Source: Alnus glutinosa
Lineage: Eukaryota; Streptophyta; Magnoliopsida; Fagales; Betulaceae
Direction: 5' to 3'
DNA: 64,000 nucleotides
NCBI RefSeq assembly: GCF_958979055.1
Contig: NC_084894.1
Span: 1,679,001 to 1,743,000 of the forward strand
Shown here: piece after piece, positions 1 to 10,924 of the stretch
Layout: every line of letters starts with the position of its first letter
Numbering within the stretch: position 1 is the first letter of the stretch
Notes under the pieces: generated by a model
Seen by the model: the letters and a program-made list of their open reading frames with translations, nothing else
Database searches by the model: none
Told to the model about the DNA's origin: nothing
Program-made: the position numbers and the translations under genes

Positions 1-1219
1 TCCAACAGATATTGTTGGTTGAAAATATTGCAACAGCACACATGCAATCTTGCAAGCACGAATTTTTGCAATTCTCTAGAGTAATAGGCTTTAACCTCAT
101 GTAATCTGAATATGGCCAATTAATATTACTTAGTTCCTCTAAATAATATAGAGTTTGTTGATAACTAAGTTCATCTTCTTTGCATCCGGCCTGTATGAAG
201 TCTGGCTTGCAGCTTCCATAGGGATCATTTGGATCGAGTAAAGAGTATCCTGTTGGGCATTCACATGCTGGCCTTTTATCTTGTGGGTTGAGTTTGCAGA
301 CACTGTTAAACCCACAAACACCGGTCATTGACTGATCAGCAGGATTCGCAGGAATTATATCCTGGCAAATATTATCCGGTACAGACCAAATGGCGGTCCA
401 GCTTTCCTTGCCTGTGGAAGTCTTTGGGTGAGAATACAGAGCGAAAATTCCATCAAAGTTGAGAGTACCTCTAAAATATAAATTCCCAGTTGGGCGACTG
501 ATTCCCTGTGGGATGGTGATGCGTTCATCATTCTCTTCTAGGATATAAATGTAGCCGGACTCATTGAAGACCAATTGCTTACCAGCAGTGCTGTTTTCTT
601 GGTAATAAGGTCCGTTAGGGTCATATGTGGGCAAGTTTATGGTATTGAGCACAAGATTACCTACCTGATCGAAGCGAAGCTGGAACCTTCCCTTGGAAAA
701 GTTGGTCTCTGACTGTCGGGAAGAAAGGATACCTCCCTTTTCCATAATCTGTGTAGGCAAGATGGTATCAGTAGGATTCTGGAAGCTTTCCCATACCTTG
801 TTGAAGTTGCCATCTTCCAGAACAAAGTTGCCTGTATCGTTCATTACACCATAGGCAGCAACACCAGTTATAAGGTTCTGAGATGTCCATAAATCTTCGC
901 CTTGAGGGCCAGTAAGCGCTAGGCCTTGATCCGCAATTAGCTCCACCTTTGATCCCCTCGGAGCAAGGTTATCTCCATTTGCATGCCAGACTATGGTTCT
1001 GTCCGGTACCTTGTTGTACCATATAGAAAGCAAGAAGAAATCTGTGCTGTTGAACTGGCGAAAGCCGAAGGCAAAATCACCAGAAGGAGAAAGCCATGAA
1101 GAGTTATCAGTTGTAGACAGAGAAACTCCCACAGTTATTTTACCATTGGTTTGAGCAACAGAAAAAGTTGGTAGCAGAAGTAGGAAGAAAAACAGAGTAT
1201 GAGCAAGAGAAAAAGCCAT
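1..1219 (-). CDS. G-type lectin S-receptor-like kinase (LECRK class), N-terminal part, cut by window edge
   Basis: The reading frame is open from the ATG at 1217-1219 to the left edge: 406 codons and no stop. It starts with a signal peptide (MAFSLAHTLFFFLLLL, cleavage near residue 23), then a bulb-type lectin domain with the family blocks SPSGDFAFGFRQF, IWYNKVPDRTIVW and [15 protein letters not shown]. An EGF-like segment follows (CGFNSVCKL ... CECP) and the first part of a PAN/apple domain (NCKNSCLQDCMCAVAIF). Family knowledge: plasma-membrane receptor kinases with a C-terminal Ser/Thr kinase, here outside the window. The sequence clearly belongs with the genes at 23-25 kb and 32-35 kb but is more diverged, so it is an older cluster member. 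No frameshift or stop is seen in the visible half. Whether the kinase is intact cannot be judged. Confidence 0.93.
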   Translation of the reverse strand, partial: MAFSLAHTLFFFLLLLPTFSVAQTNGKITVGVSLSTTDNSSWLSPSGDFAFGFRQFNSTDFFLLSIWYNKVPDRTIVWHANGDNLAPRGSKVELIADQGLALTGPQGEDLWTSQNLITGVAAYGVMNDTGNFVLEDGNFNKVWESFQNPTDTILPTQIMEKGGILSSRQSETNFSKGRFQLRFDQVGNLVLNTINLPTYDPNGPYYQENSTAGKQLVFNESGYIYILEENDERITIPQGISRPTGNLYFRGTLNFDGIFALYSHPKTSTGKESWTAIWSVPDNICQDIIPANPADQSMTGVCGFNSVCKLNPQDKRPACECPTGYSLLDPNDPYGSCKPDFIQAGCKEDELSYQQTLYYLEELSNINWPYSDYMRLKPITLENCKNSCLQDCMCAVAIFSTNNICW

Positions 1220-1279
1220 TGCCAAAAGAAATTGGGTTAAGATGTGTGTAAACCGAGTACTACGCCTCGAGTATAAATA

Positions 1280-1287
1280 GTTTATAG
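1280..1287 (-). promoter_or_regulatory. Candidate TATA box of the left-edge LECRK
   Basis: On the minus strand the motif CTATAAAC lies about 60 bp upstream of the ATG, a normal distance for a plant gene with a short 5' leader. Inferred from position and motif only. Confidence 0.4.
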
Positions 1288-1289
1288 TT

Positions 1290-2355
1290 GGGAGTTCAAG
1301 CAAAGCTCTTCCTTAGTAACTCTCCTTGTTCGTTTTTCTCAATCCCCGGGCACGCCATTCGGAAGTCGTTTAATTAAATTAAAAGTTATTTGACCAAGAC
1401 TTCCGACTGAAAGTGATGCACAAAAATATCAAAAACGAAAATTGCACCGGGTCTCAATCCATAAATACCACCATACCAGGTCCTGGATGAGTCGTGTTTA
1501 GCATCAATGTTGATCATGTCGAATGCCGATCTTCTTAGAATTACTTTATTATTTTTGTAGTTCGTGTGGATTTGAACTATAAAATTACTACCTCAAGTCA
1601 AATGATCTAAATTAAATTACTATAAGAATTTAAAAAAAAAAAAATGAGAAAAAGAAAAGAGGAGGAGGAGGAAGCTTGGCCCCAAGCAAAGGCAGAGGCA
1701 AATGAAAAAAAGAAAGAAAGAAGCTTTCTTATGCGGAATGCAACCAAGGAGCTGAAAAAAATCGGCAATTACGTGGGACGTACGAAGGGAAAAATGAAGA
1801 AAAGTCAAAGAAATAAAATAAGAACAGAAGAAAGAAGAGAAGATGGCGCCGCCGAACGAACTGTTAAAGAAAAAAGCAGAGAAAAGAAGAAATATTTATC
1901 AACCTTCTTGCTTTTGCTGTGTTGGCTGGTGGCATCACTGGCATATGTTACCTTCGACCAAGTCAAGGGGTTCGAAAGTTGGTATTTAGAGAAGAGAAGA
2001 GTAGAGTAGATAAATGTCAATATACATACATAATATTGACATACATAAAGCCATTAATATGGTCGTTCCTTTTACGCGGGGGAAAAGGATTCTCTCAAGT
2101 TTTTTATCTGAATTTGAGAAAATTTAAACAAGTGATTGTGAGAAAGTACTTATGAAGTCCACCGGCTCTACCTGACCAAATAAAAATTAAATTCCCTAAC
2201 TACTTATCCGGCATGTTGGCTCTCACAAATGTTCTCTCACAATAACCTATCTAAATTCGAGAGAATTCGAACAAAAAATTTAAAGGAATCCTGAATCGGG
2301 AATCACCAGCATGATGCATTACTTTTTAATATGAGCGGTAGTTCATGTTTCCACG
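1290..2355. other. AT-rich upstream/intergenic DNA without a supported gene
   Basis: This holds the presumed promoter of the left-edge LECRK and a purine-rich stretch (about 1630-1900) of A- and GA-runs. The purine bias makes an open frame on the + strand and pyrimidine frames on the other, but neither shows a domain or a splice context. Nothing else stands out. Confidence 0.5.
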
Positions 2356-2358
2356 TTG

Positions 2359-2559
2359 GTAGGGGCGGAATTACAAAAATAATTTTGGAGGGTCCAAACC
2401 TAAAAATATAAAAATTTTAAAAAGTAAAAATTAATTTGGAGGGATTCATTTTATAAAAATACCTAAAATTTAGAAGAAATTTTCAAAATTTTATGACTAA
2501 AAAATATAAAATTGGAGGGGCCCGAAACCCCCCAAGCCTTGGGGTGGTTCCACCCCTAC
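2359..2559. mobile_element. Short MITE-like element with GTAGGGG(C/T)GGAA termini
   Basis: The 12-bp left end GTAGGGGCGGAA (2359-2370) is matched by its reverse complement at 2548-2559 with one mismatch. The interior (about 200 bp) is AT-rich and has no coding capacity. The ends resemble hAT-type TAGGGG(T/C)GG termini, but I cannot see a clean 8-bp target duplication, so the superfamily is open. Confidence 0.55.
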
Positions 2560-2574
2560 GTGTTAGATTTGGGT

Positions 2575-3490
2575 CATGTTGAAGTATGAGTATAAGACTA
2601 TATAGGTCAATTATAACTCGATCTATTTAATTAAGCGTGTCAAACCTCTCGGCCCTAACCCTATAATTTTGTATTGGGTTCGTCGATCATGTCAAAAATT
2701 GTATGTCATTATGTTACGTGTCAGGTACGAAGTGTATGTATAAGACTATATATGTCAACCCTAATCCAGAGCACCCAATGAGAATATATTCAAAGTTTGT
2801 GAGCTTCTTTTTTTTTTTCCCAAGAGAAAGAAAAGAGAGACAAGTCATCTTTCGAGAAATGATACATACATTTTTAAGTGTGCGTTAATCCATGATCAAC
2901 AAAATTTAGTGATGATTTTCACTGTTGCGTCAAAGAATATATACTTAAAAAAACATGTAACATTTCTCTTTCATTTTCTTTTTTGCTTTTTCTTTGAAGA
3001 AAAATCAAAAGTGAGTTGAGTTTACTAAAGCTTTCAATCTTCACGATTTTGTATTCAATTTTTATAGTGAATGTCTCTAAGTATAAGCGTACCTCATATT
3101 AAGAGAGTTAGGAAAATTTTGTTGTTCTTATATGTGATATTTTGTCTTGCCTATAATAATGATGAGATATAATCTTTTGCCACTCAAAGACACAATTTTT
3201 GACTACTTTATCCATATGGCAACGTAGCCTCCTAGCTAGCTTTAGAGTTATTTTTATAAATTTTTTTTAAAAAAAAAAAAAAAAAAACAGTAAAAGTTGT
3301 CACGTGGACAAAAGTAATCAGGAGTTGTGTTTTGGGGTGGCAATGTATCATATCTCAATAATTATAGTCTTTTCGACAACAATTAAAAAGGCTAGGCCAG
3401 AATTTTAGCAACAGCTAGTGTATAAGATCAAAAACTTATCAAACTGACAAATTGGTCCTTCCAGCTTTGGAAAGTGGAAACTACTTCTAT
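2575..3490. other. AT-rich intergenic DNA with element remnants
   Basis: Around 2575-2760 there are two degenerate copies of a phrase containing ATAAGACTATATA(G/T)GTCAA. A related inverted copy occurs at the far right end of the window (63960-63985), so this is probably a dispersed-repeat fragment. Homopolymer runs occur near 2810 and 3265-3288. No gene is supported. Confidence 0.45.
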
Positions 3491-3494
3491 CTTA

Positions 3495-4081
3495 CTTTAT
3501 TTGTTTCGACATAAAATATTTTCAACAAAATTATTTTTCAGAAAAAATGATTTCCCAAATATTTTTTTTTTTTCTCGGTATTTGGCTCTTACGACAAAAT
3601 CATGAACAACAAAAAACCAACGGTGACGAGATTTCATCATTGGCTGGTAGGATTCCAGCCACTTTCACTGGATTTCGGCGACAATGGCCAGTTTCGTCAA
3701 AATTTGGATTAGCTAGATTCCAATTTGGCTGGAATCTAGTCAGCTAAAATCCAGCGATGGTGGCCGGACGTCGCTATATTTTGGTGACCATCGCCGGAAT
3801 CCAGCTAGTGCCACCGGATTCCGGCAATCGGACACCAAAATTCGAGGAGTTTCAGCGATAGATTCAGGCTACCAATAAACTCCAATACCCGGTGGTGGCA
3901 GATTCTCATAAACTTGTGTGCAACAATGAAGAGTTTAAATCTAGAAAACGATTTACATTTTTTTAAACTTTTACAGCCAAACTGAAAATGATTTCCGTTG
4001 ATCATCATTTTCTGCTACACCAAACACTAAAAAATACAGAAAATATTTTTCTGAAAATATTTTACGCCCAAACAAACGGAG
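3495..4081. mobile_element. MITE-like element with long AT-rich inverted termini
   Basis: The left end (3495-3530, containing TTTGTTTCGACATAAAATAT) is inverted at the right end (4049-4081), where the complementary strand reads CTCCGTTTGTTTGGGCGTAA and then AAATATTTTC. The interior holds repeated CCGGAATCCAGC-like phrases in both orientations (3640-3830) and no meaningful ORF. Ends of this kind are common in short non-autonomous plant DNA elements. The target duplication is unclear. Confidence 0.5.
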
Positions 4082-4084
4082 CAT

Positions 4085-5420
4085 TTGTTTGTTTGCCTAT
4101 GGGGGAGAGATCTATATAAATGCATGTAGCTGTAGCAAATACATCTGATAAGTTCTTCAAGAATGATAATATGCCAAATACGAAGTACAAATCATATATA
4201 TTTGCCAAAGCTACACCTGCAACCTTTTTACTCTCCGCTCTTACCATCTCCCTCCCATTTTGGTTTTCTTTTTATTTGTAGGTGTTCTCCGATCAGATCA
4301 ACAATTTCGGCTTCTCCACTATATATTCGTCCACCTACCGGCCACCGTGCAATGCCGTTCTTCTCCTCACTGGCCGCTGCTGCTGTTTGCTGGTTGTATT
4401 TTTGCTTTGAATAAGAGTTTTATTCTCTTTATTAGGTCTCCCCTTATGGACGATCTATAGGATAAATGTTAGTTAGGTGTGATGGGTTATCTTTCACGGC
4501 CTGGATAGTTACGTGTGAGGGGTTATCTCTCCCTGCCTGCATATTTCGGTGTGAGGGGTTCTCTTTGATGGCTGGTTTTAAATAAATTTTTAGGATATTT
4601 GGCTACTCGTGTCGTAGATCTAGTCCGCTTGGAGCAGATATGCTCTTTAACTATATTTGTATATGTGATAGCAGAAGATGAAAGTCATAGATAACAATAC
4701 TTTATTGTAAGAATTTTGTTTGTATCTATAAATATGTAACTTCATAGCATGTGGTTATGATTTTGCAGAACTTTATGATTTATGATGCAAGAGTTTTATG
4801 GTCGTGATAAAAATAATAATAAAAAAAAAAAAAAAGAATAAGAAAGAAAAGAAATGAAATGAAAGAAAGAAAAAAAAAAAAAAAAAAAAAAAAAGGAAGA
4901 AAAAGAAGAAGAAGTACTCGGTCTCATGGCCGGCTAATCCTTGGACTCTTGTAGGATTAAAAATAGCTGAAAGAAAACAGATTCTATTAATGAAGCACAA
5001 GGTCATTAATTAAGCTGAAGTGTATGATTTAAAAATGCAGTTATTTTAATGCAAAATGTCCCCAAAAAAAGGTCAAACCTTAGACCAAAAATCATATTTT
5101 CCCTTATTTTTATCATGGTTTTTTTTTTTTGGGTGCATGAATATTATCCAACACAAAGCATAAGATCGATTGGAGACTCTAACCTCGATCGATTATCTCT
5201 GGTACTTGCAAACCAAAAATAAATTAATTTGTTCGCTATTGTTTCTTACTTACGTGGTACGTGCATATGTTTAGATTCAGAAAGATTATAGAGTAGTAGC
5301 GGTTAAAAAATAAATAAATAAATTTGGTTATACCGATTCGTATTTCGTATAACCAAAATTTTAAATAAATTAGTGGCGTATGCCCATAAGCCAGAAGATC
5401 AAAACTCTTCAAACCCAGCA

Positions 5421-5460
<40 letters not shown>

Positions 5461-5991
5461 GTCAAAGTAGCTTGACGTATAAGTGATTAGTGGCGGAGTT
5501 AGGATTTTAGGTTGAGGGTTCAAGATTTTTTTTTTTTTTTGATGAATAAAAAAATTAAAATTGAACAAGAATTAATTAAAAAATTTAACTAACGCAATAA
5601 ATAAATAATTCATTGAAATTTAATTATTTTTTAAAACATATAAATGCAACTTATAATTTAATTCAGTTGTCCTCACAAGTCTTATTGTTGCATAATTTTT
5701 TTTTTCCAAGCCACAAGTCACAAGATTTGATCCATCCGAAACCCACTAGCTAATTCATCAAAATTTAATTATATTTTAAAACATATAAATATAACTTACA
5801 TTTTAATCCAATTGTTCTTACTAATCTTATTGCTGCATGATTTTTTTCCAAGCCACAAGTCGCAAGATCTGATCTGATCCGCCCTTCTAGAGTTGTAAAG
5901 ACAGAGTATAGTACCACAAAAGCATTGATTAAAAAATCAAGAAAATTGGATTTATTGACATCAAAATGGAGACACGTTTGCTCAAGAAAAA

Positions 5992-6030
<39 letters not shown>
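4085..6030. other. Repeat-rich intergenic DNA
   Basis: There is no supported gene. ORFs near 4160-4460 are short and lack domains. Simple sequence includes A-rich runs (about 4820-4895), a T run of about 35 (5424-5458) and an A run of about 35 (6000-6035). At 4470-4560 a phrase ending GTGAGGGGTT(A/C)TCT is repeated. The direct duplication at 5618-5880 is listed separately. Confidence 0.5.
5618..5880. repeat. Direct duplication, about 143-bp unit
   Basis: Two adjacent diverged copies begin AATTTAATTAT near 5618 and near 5762 and run through shared blocks TTTTAAAACATATAAAT and CCAAGCCACAAGTC. This is a simple local tandem duplication in non-coding DNA. Confidence 0.7.
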
Positions 6031-6037
<7 letters not shown>

Positions 6038-6194
6038 AGTAATGCTACACATCATCCCCTTATCCTTCCAAAATTGATGTGGCTCTTAAAATCCCCATTG
6101 GATCAAAATTCAAGAGTGATATATCAAAAATTCAATGGCGATTTCAATTTTGAAGGGATAAAAAGAAAACAAAGAGATGATGTGTAGCATTACT
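6038..6194. mobile_element. 157-bp MITE with 19-bp perfect inverted repeats
   Basis: AGTAATGCTACACATCATC (6038-6056) is perfectly inverted at 6176-6194. The left flank is an A-run ending ATG and the right flank starts AAAAAAATA, so the target duplication is obscured. Both the interior and the element are non-coding. Family assignment (Mutator-like or Tc1-like) is not possible from this copy. Confidence 0.8.
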
Positions 6195-6228
6195 AAAAAA
6201 ATAAAAAATAAAAATACATGCTTTTCAA

Positions 6229-6748
6229 TAGGGGTGGGCGTCGGTTCGGTAGGCGGTTAAGTCGGTTAATTCGGTCGGTTAACCGACTTTTGTCGGAATG
6301 TAGTCGGTGAATTTATTTCGGTTAAGCGGTTAATAGGCGGTCGGTTAAGTCAGTAAGGCGGTTAATAGGCGGTCAGTTAAATCGGTTAACATTCGGTTAA
6401 AATGGGTAATGAAACGACGTTGTTTTGATTTTTTTAAAGGAAAAAAAATGATCATACGTTTCGTTCTTACTAAAACGACGTCGTTTCGTTTTATGTCGGT
6501 TCGGTTAATCGGTCGGAATAGCATTCGGTTCGGTTCGGTTCGGTTACCGCTTAAAAGGCGGTTCGGTTCGGTTCGGCTGCCGCTTAAAAGGCGGTTCGGT
6601 TCGGGTGCCGATCCGGCTTTCGGAATAAAATTTTATACCGACTACCGAACCGAAATTAGTCGGTTAAAGTCGATAGGCGGTCGATGGCGATTCGGTTCGG
6701 TTCGGTAAGCGATCGGTAGGCGGTAGACGGATAATTTGCTCACCCCTA
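6229..6748. mobile_element. Non-autonomous hAT element with perfect 8-bp target duplication
   Basis: The element starts TAGGGGTGGGC and ends with the inverse GCTCACCCCTA (10 of 11 match). It is flanked by identical 8-bp repeats CTTTTCAA (6221-6228 and 6749-6756), the hAT target-site length. The 520-bp body is packed with CGGTTCGGTT- and CGGTTAA-type subterminal motifs in direct and inverted order; in known hAT elements such motifs are transposase-binding sites. There is no transposase frame. The intact ends and duplication argue for a fairly recent insertion. Confidence 0.9.
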
Positions 6749-7070
6749 CTTTTCAACATATTATCATATCAAAATGACAACGTACCACATTTAGGACTCC
6801 AGATATCTTTGCTCTAATTAAGCCTATGGATGAGGTAGTTGTTGAACGAGTGTTTCATCGTAAGTTGTGCATTCAAAATATTTAATGATTTAATTATATT
6901 AAAAAAAATTCTTTTTATATTATTTGGCTTGTAGTTGTAGTTGTTGAGAATGAGACTTGACTCTTACCTTTTTTTTAAAAAAAAATTCTGAGGACTACTT
7001 CTAAAAATCTCTAAGGGAAGTAGGTTTTTTTGGTAGGGTCAGAACAAAACGAAACCAATGAACACAGAAC

Positions 7071-7770
7071 ACCGTTAGAGTTTGTACTCTAACAATAGAT
7101 TATAAATTGTAGTGTACGTGACTTGTCTTTATCAAGTCTTTACTGTTGGCCACTCAAGTTTTTGGCTTATTGCTCTCTTCATACACGTGTAGCCCACTTG
7201 TTTATTTGATTTGGAGTAGCTTTTTCGAGAAGCTTGTGGAAAAAGAAGAAACTGAAGCCGTGTTGGTTAAAAAAGAGGAAAAAGGCAGCAGATTTTTCAT
7301 TCGGCCCTCAAGAGTGGTGTGCGAGAGAGAGACACTCGTAGAAGACAAGAAGAAGAGGACCCGTCCAGCAGTGAGGCTGCGGCAACTGTACATTTAGGCA
7401 ACACTCCTTGTAAAAGAGATAAGTCCCTTTTGTTGTCTCACTTGTATGTCTTATTGTATATCTCTTGTGTGCTAAGAGAGAAGAAAACTAAGAGAAATTT
7501 TCTCTTTTGTATTTGGTTCTCCTTTGTTATGTGAGAGTGAGATTTATGTGTATTGGGGCTTTTGAGTTTGAGTGGTTGCTCTTTGTATTGTACTTTGTAC
7601 TCCATTTTTTGATAGTGAATTTCTCTTAGATCGTCTCCGCCAGTGGATGTACGCTTGTTAAGCCGAACCACTTAAATCTTGTTATCTTTTGAGTTCGTGT
7701 TGTGGTTATTTGTTATTCTGCTATTTTCTACTTCTTTGGTGATCGTAGAATATTAGTTTTGTCACATCAT
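7071..7770 (+). mobile_element. Probable Copia-type LTR fragment or solo LTR
   Basis: The order of sequence resembles a plant Copia LTR: a GA-rich U3-like part, a short-transcript region with many TTTTGTATT/TTGTATTGTAC phrases, and the phrase GTGGATGTACGC ... GCCGAACCAC with a TAAATCTTG box near 7640-7682. The ends are not defined, no second LTR, primer-binding site or coding part is seen, and the open frames are low complexity. Boundaries are approximate. Confidence 0.4.
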
Positions 7771-7779
7771 AAATGTTAG

Positions 7780-8880
7780 TAATGATTACTTAATCTCAAT
7801 TTAATTTTACAATCGACTTTACTAACGGTCACATATATCTAACTGTTGGATCTATTTTAGAAACATCATACAATCTAAACTAAACCACCATAACTTATTA
7901 TCGCACGTTTGGTGCCTCGCACCGTACTTGAGCATACACTCGATCAAGCATTACTTTAAAGGAATAGTTTGGTGAGTGTTAGACCTTATAAATATCAATT
8001 CGATTTCCTACCCTTTTTTTTCTTCTTTCATGCGAGACTATCTTCTTTCAAGGCTAGCTCTTTAGTACTGTCCGTTTAATTAAATCAATCATAAACCACA
8101 AAATATATATATATATACACGCGCATTAATTAATTTTGAATTTTTTTAAAAAATAACATACGCTCTTCATAGGTGGCCGGCTTAATTATTGACAAAAACT
8201 GCTAATTTGAAACATTGAATATTGACCGTGTTAGTCAATTAAGTCACATATTTGTATTTTTGTCAAAGTCTTGCATGGATTAATGCATTTCTAATTATGT
8301 TTGATAAATGCTTATTTAGCCATGCACAATTTCAACTTATTTAATTATTTAATTAATATATTAATAGGATAGAGTTCCATGACCTTTCACTTATTGAATA
8401 TCATAATGGGTGGTACCATGAACAAGGCGGAACGAGGAATTATAATAGATAGGAGCTAAAGCATTAATGAATAATATATATTAAGATAGGGGACAAAACA
8501 TGAATAATAAATATATTAAAATTGAAGATTAAATCTATATATATAAAGAAGAAAAAAAAATTATTATACATTCGGTTTTAACAAAATATAAGCAAAAGAA
8601 ATTAAACACTTAATACAAGTCATGGAAATCATCGTGATCTCCCGTATATAAAAACAATGTTATTTCAATTTCGTTTCATTCATGTCATTGTATGAATTCA
8701 ATTTCGTTTCATTCATGGATATATGTAGCATTTCCCTTCTCACAAGAGAAATGCTAGACTTTTTCAAAATTCTTTCTCAAATGATACGTCACATTATGAC
8801 ACATTATTTAAGAACTAAATTTTAGAATTTTTTTTATTTTTATTTTTATTTATTTTTATTTTTATTTTTTATTTTTTTTT
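7780..8880. other. AT-rich intergenic DNA
   Basis: No gene is supported. It contains a short ATATAT run (8104-8117), a duplicated phrase AATTTCGTTTCATTCATG (8668 and 8700) and a T/A-rich tract (8820-8880) directly upstream of the LECRK fragment. A GAGAAATGCTAGA phrase near 8747 resembles a MITE end. Confidence 0.4.
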
Positions 8881-8908
8881 TAAAATGTATAGCATTTTCC
8901 TTTTCACA

Positions 8909-9113
8909 ATGCCTTCTGTTCATGGTTTTCGCCTTGTCTTCTTTCTCTTCTTGCAGCCCATTTTTGCTGTTGCTCAAAATCCTAACATAAGCGTAGGAGA
9001 CTCTTCACGTACTACAGATGATGCGGCTGCTCCATGGCTTTCCAATTCTAGTGATTTTGCTTTTGGGTTTTGCCAACTCAAGATTAAGGATGATCACTTC
9101 TTGCTCGCCATAT
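8909..9113 (+). pseudogene. Truncated LECRK fragment (signal peptide and start of lectin domain)
   Basis: The frame starts MPSVHGFRLVFFLFL and runs through NISVGDSSRTTDD, SSDFAFGFCQL and DDHFLLAI. It is close to the N-termini of the full-length genes at 23-25 kb and 32-35 kb, with which it shares MPSV, the AVAQN signal-peptide end and the DDHFLLAI block. After about 68 codons the homology is broken by an LTR-like insertion; eleven more matching bases (CGCCATATGGT) follow at 9430-9440, and then the sequence turns into an AT repeat. Nothing of the rest of the lectin, EGF, PAN, membrane or kinase parts is present here. It is a dead cluster member on the strand opposite to its closest relatives. 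Confidence 0.85.
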
Positions 9114-9429
9114 TGAGACGAGTTATAAGCATTTAAGAGACAATAGTTACAAGCACTCAAGAGACAAAAGTTACAAGATTATAAATTAGATTTATTGTTA
9201 TTAATGTAGAAGTAGAAGAGACTTGTAATGTGCAGACTATTTCTCTATAAATAGAGTCTTGTATACATGCAATCAAATGAATTAAGGAAAGATGTAACCA
9301 AAGAAAAGAGTTTGACATGTGGATATAGGCCATAGGCTGAACCACGTTAATTTTATGTCTCTCATTCTTATTCTCATATCTTTGCTAAATTATATATTCT
9401 TACATGTATCAGAGCTTTGTTTTCTTGCA
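9114..9429 (+). mobile_element. LTR-like insertion inside the LECRK fragment
   Basis: The segment begins TGAGACGAG. It contains a TATAAATAGAG box near 9245, the Copia-LTR-like phrase GGCCATAGGCTGAACCACG (9328-9346) and a TTCTTACA end at about 9404. Immediately after that lies TGTATCAGAGC, nearly the usual initiator-tRNA-Met primer-binding site. About 14 more bases follow, ending CA, and then the interrupted LECRK sequence resumes. The 8 bases CGCCATAT occur directly before (9106-9113) and directly after (9430-9437) the insertion. An LTR plus primer site without a partner LTR, and an 8-bp rather than 5-bp duplication, are both odd. Confidence 0.6.
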
Positions 9430-9444
9430 CGCCATATGGTATAT

Positions 9445-9700
9445 ATATATATATATACACTTAAGTCACTAAAGAGGGATAATAGTAGCACTCTGAATTA
9501 ATTACCAGTTAATTAAGTGGAGAGCGTTACAATTATAAACTCTGAAGAGGACCTGCAAACAATCGCAAGTAGGAATAAGGTTTATTTTAAGCCGCCTAAA
9601 AAGAGAGAAAATTGACTCTATAAGAGTCAATAGTTGTGTTATATTGTTTAAGCGATCTAATTCATCCCCTCAATCCTGCTGGTTGTTCCCTTAGCGAGTC
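9445..9700. other. Short intergenic segment with an AT microsatellite
   Basis: An (AT)n run lies at about 9439-9458, followed by non-coding sequence that leads into the hAT-type element. No feature is supported. Confidence 0.4.
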
Positions 9701-10141
9701 TAAAGCTGCTAGAGGTGTACACGGGGTGGGGCGGATTTCCTCTCTTTTTGCCCCCGCCCCGCACCCTTGCGGGTTGCCATTTTTGCACCCGTGAGCCGCA
9801 CAAATAAGGGAGAGTCCGTGCGGTGCGGGGTGATCTGGGGCGCGGGGTGCGGGTTGTGCGGGGCGGGGCATGTTCAATACCTATATCTAGAATCATGAGA
9901 AACCAAAGCCAAATTTTCTCAGACACCAAACAAATCATAGAGAAATAATAAACAAATCGACGATTTTCACAGCATCCAAACACTAAACCAAATAAAAACA
10001 AACAAATTTTTTAAAAAACTCAGCTTAATCACCATCGTGCCCACCCCTAAGCTTCACAACTCACCGGAATGCCCAAGTCTGTGTGTTACCTAGGGGAAAA
10101 CCAAGAAAATGAAGTGCAAGGGGATTAGCGTGTGGGGATTT

Positions 10142-10618
10142 TGTGACGTCCCACATCGCTTGGGAATGAGGATGTGCTTATATGTATAAATGTACCCTTT
10201 ATGACACAACGCGTTTTAAAGCCGTGATGGCAATGAACCTATCAGAACTCTGCAGTTAAGCGAGCCGCTGCAAGAGCAATCCCAGGATGGGTGACCTCCT
10301 GGGAAGTTTGGTATGGGGAGCCAAAAGCGGACAATATTGTGTCATTGGGGGTGGGTCGTTACAAATGATATCATAGTCGAGATAGTCCAGCGACTTATTG
10401 CAATCAGAGAAGTAAAGGATTCTCCTTTTTTTTAAACATAATTGTTCATTTCGAAATAATTGTTTCCGCATTTATTAAAGCTCTGAGTTTTAAAATCTTT
10501 ATTATTTTTGTTATTGAATTCAGCATATTAGCTAGGTTGTTGGCAGACCTTACGAATCTTTGCAGTTTGGTGTATGAAAATGGACGAACCTAACCCTTAG
10601 CGGTTTGGGGGCGTTACA
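10142..10618 (+). mobile_element. Cassandra-type TRIM (5S-bearing LTR element), probably nested in the hAT element
   Basis: A left LTR of about 222 bp runs from TGTGACGTCCC (10142) to GTTACA (10363) and contains a 5S rRNA-like segment, the hallmark of Cassandra terminal-repeat retrotransposons in miniature. Directly after it is a diverged primer-site-like ATGATATCATAG. A second GCGTTACA at 10611-10618 may be the end of an eroded right LTR; the flanks GATTT (10137-10141) and GTTTT (10619-10623) would be a 4/5 target duplication. The right half is badly degraded, so the end is an inference. Confidence 0.65.
10236..10322 (+). repeat. 5S rRNA-derived segment inside the TRIM LTR
   Basis: ATCAGAACTCTGCAGTTAAG, then AGCAATCCCAGGATGGGTGA and CCTCCTGGGAAGT are near-exact matches to the inner half of plant 5S rRNA, including the internal RNA polymerase III promoter region. 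The 5' third and the 3' stem do not match, so this is not a functional 5S gene; in Cassandra elements it acts as a captured promoter. Confidence 0.85.
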
Positions 10619-10879
10619 GTTTTTCTCCCTGCATCTTGATTATAAATATTGTGGCATCATGTAGCGCTAGGTTTAACAAAGAGAACTAGAGAAGAGAAAT
10701 GAAGAGAAGAAGACAGAAAAGAAGAAGACTCTCGAAGGCAGAAAAGAAGAAGACTGTGCGGCACTAAGGTTCGGGCGATCGAAGTCTTTGGAAGATAGAA
10801 GAGAAGAAGACTGAAAAAAGAAAAAAAGAAAAGAAAAAAATGGGGGGGGGCAACGCTAGGTTAAGTTCATGATAAGGTT

Positions 10880-10924
<45 letters not shown>

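Noticed and set aside
1644..2009. 121-codon + frame rich in Lys/Glu, with a hydrophobic segment
   Set aside because: It arises in a purine-rich tract, has no domain, and the opposite strand is equally open. Composition artefact.
4163..4460. Two overlapping frames of 66-83 codons
   Set aside because: No recognisable domain, no splice context, overlapping frames with similar scores.
10236..10322. 5S rRNA gene
   Set aside because: Only the inner part matches; the 5' third and 3' stem are missing and it lies in an LTR context. Treated as Cassandra-type sequence.
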